Below, one piece after another: positions 6,024 to 6,115 of a stretch of DNA of 6,115 nt. A program made the position numbers and the translations under genes. Origin of the DNA: Bradyrhizobium sp. (lineage in GTDB: Bacteria; Pseudomonadota; Alphaproteobacteria; Rhizobiales; Xanthobacteraceae); contig JAQGKC010000118.1 of NCBI GenBank assembly GCA_028290305.1, positions 1-6,115 on the forward strand. The letters are read 5' to 3'. A model generated the notes under the pieces. The model was not told the origin of the DNA, did no database searches, and was given only the letters and a program-made list of their open reading frames with translations. Position 1 is the stretch's first letter. Each line of letters begins with the position of its first letter.

Positions 6024-6115
6024 TCAAGATCATCGCCGTGCTCTGCAGTCTCTCCTCCGGCAAATTGCCACGAGCAGACCGTCACCACCTCGGACTTCGC
6101 TGACATCTCAATGCA
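6020..6115 (+). pseudogene. Small putative secreted protein gene, apparently frameshifted, cut by window edge
   Basis: GTG 6020 overlaps the previous stop by 4 bases (GTGA), a common coupled arrangement. It reads VIKIIAVLCSLSSGKLP and stops at TGA 6101-6103. From about 6054 the frame one base later instead reads PPANCHEQTVTTSDFADISM and stays open to the window end, but it has no start of its own: TGA 6021-6023 lies upstream and no ATG, GTG or TTG follows before 6111. Joined, the two pieces make a sensible short hydrophobic leader followed by a mature part, resembling small Bradyrhizobium secreted hypotheticals I recall. One extra base, or two lost, in 6050-6059 (CTCTCCTCCG) would explain it. 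A sequencing error is equally possible. Confidence 0.4.

Overview
The window looks like chromosomal DNA of a GC-rich alphaproteobacterium, most likely Bradyrhizobium or a close relative (Nitrobacteraceae). This rests on overall base composition, on the style of the acyl-CoA catabolism genes, and on a 62-residue protein at the right end (GEVIGFIPKSERERARLVRE...) that I recall as a common Bradyrhizobium hypothetical protein. The genus call is recall, not a search result.

Positions 1-5381 hold five minus-strand genes packed as one probable operon. In transcription order they are: a six-bladed YWTD beta-propeller protein (5381-4452), a short 3-hydroxyacyl-CoA dehydrogenase of the L-carnitine dehydrogenase-like type (4450-3473), an acyl-CoA dehydrogenase of the glutaryl-CoA dehydrogenase/ACX4 clade (3385-2165), an enoyl-CoA hydratase (2108-1257), and a class III CaiB/BaiF CoA-transferase that runs off the left edge (1218 to <1). 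Gaps are 1, 87, 56 and 38 bases. The two longer gaps carry GC-rich dyads without U-tracts, so they look like processing or stability hairpins rather than terminators.

Together the enzymes can load a carboxylic acid onto CoA, introduce a double bond, hydrate it and oxidise the hydroxyl: a beta-oxidation-type module. No thiolase or regulator gene is visible. The substrate cannot be read from the sequence. The acyl-CoA dehydrogenase lacks the Arg/Ser pair that binds the distal carboxylate in glutaryl-CoA dehydrogenase, which argues against glutarate. The combination of CaiB-, CaiA- and CaiD-type enzymes with a carnitine-dehydrogenase-like enzyme makes a carnitine- or betaine-like substrate one testable idea.

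Positions 5382-5834 are a 453-base intergenic region. Near the operon it has a perfect 7+7 palindrome and a candidate promoter. In the middle is a possible degraded CxxC mini-gene. At the right is an AT-rich block with a Fur-box-like dyad, a 12-bp tandem repeat and a small hairpin. A plus-strand small gene (5835-6023) follows, overlapped by 4 bases by the start of another small gene that appears frameshifted and leaves the window.

I see no defence system, mobile element, CRISPR array or RNA gene. The most unusual items are the cytoplasmic YWTD propeller at the head of a CoA-ester operon, the altered substrate site of the acyl-CoA dehydrogenase, and the dense regulatory dyads between the operon and the small genes.
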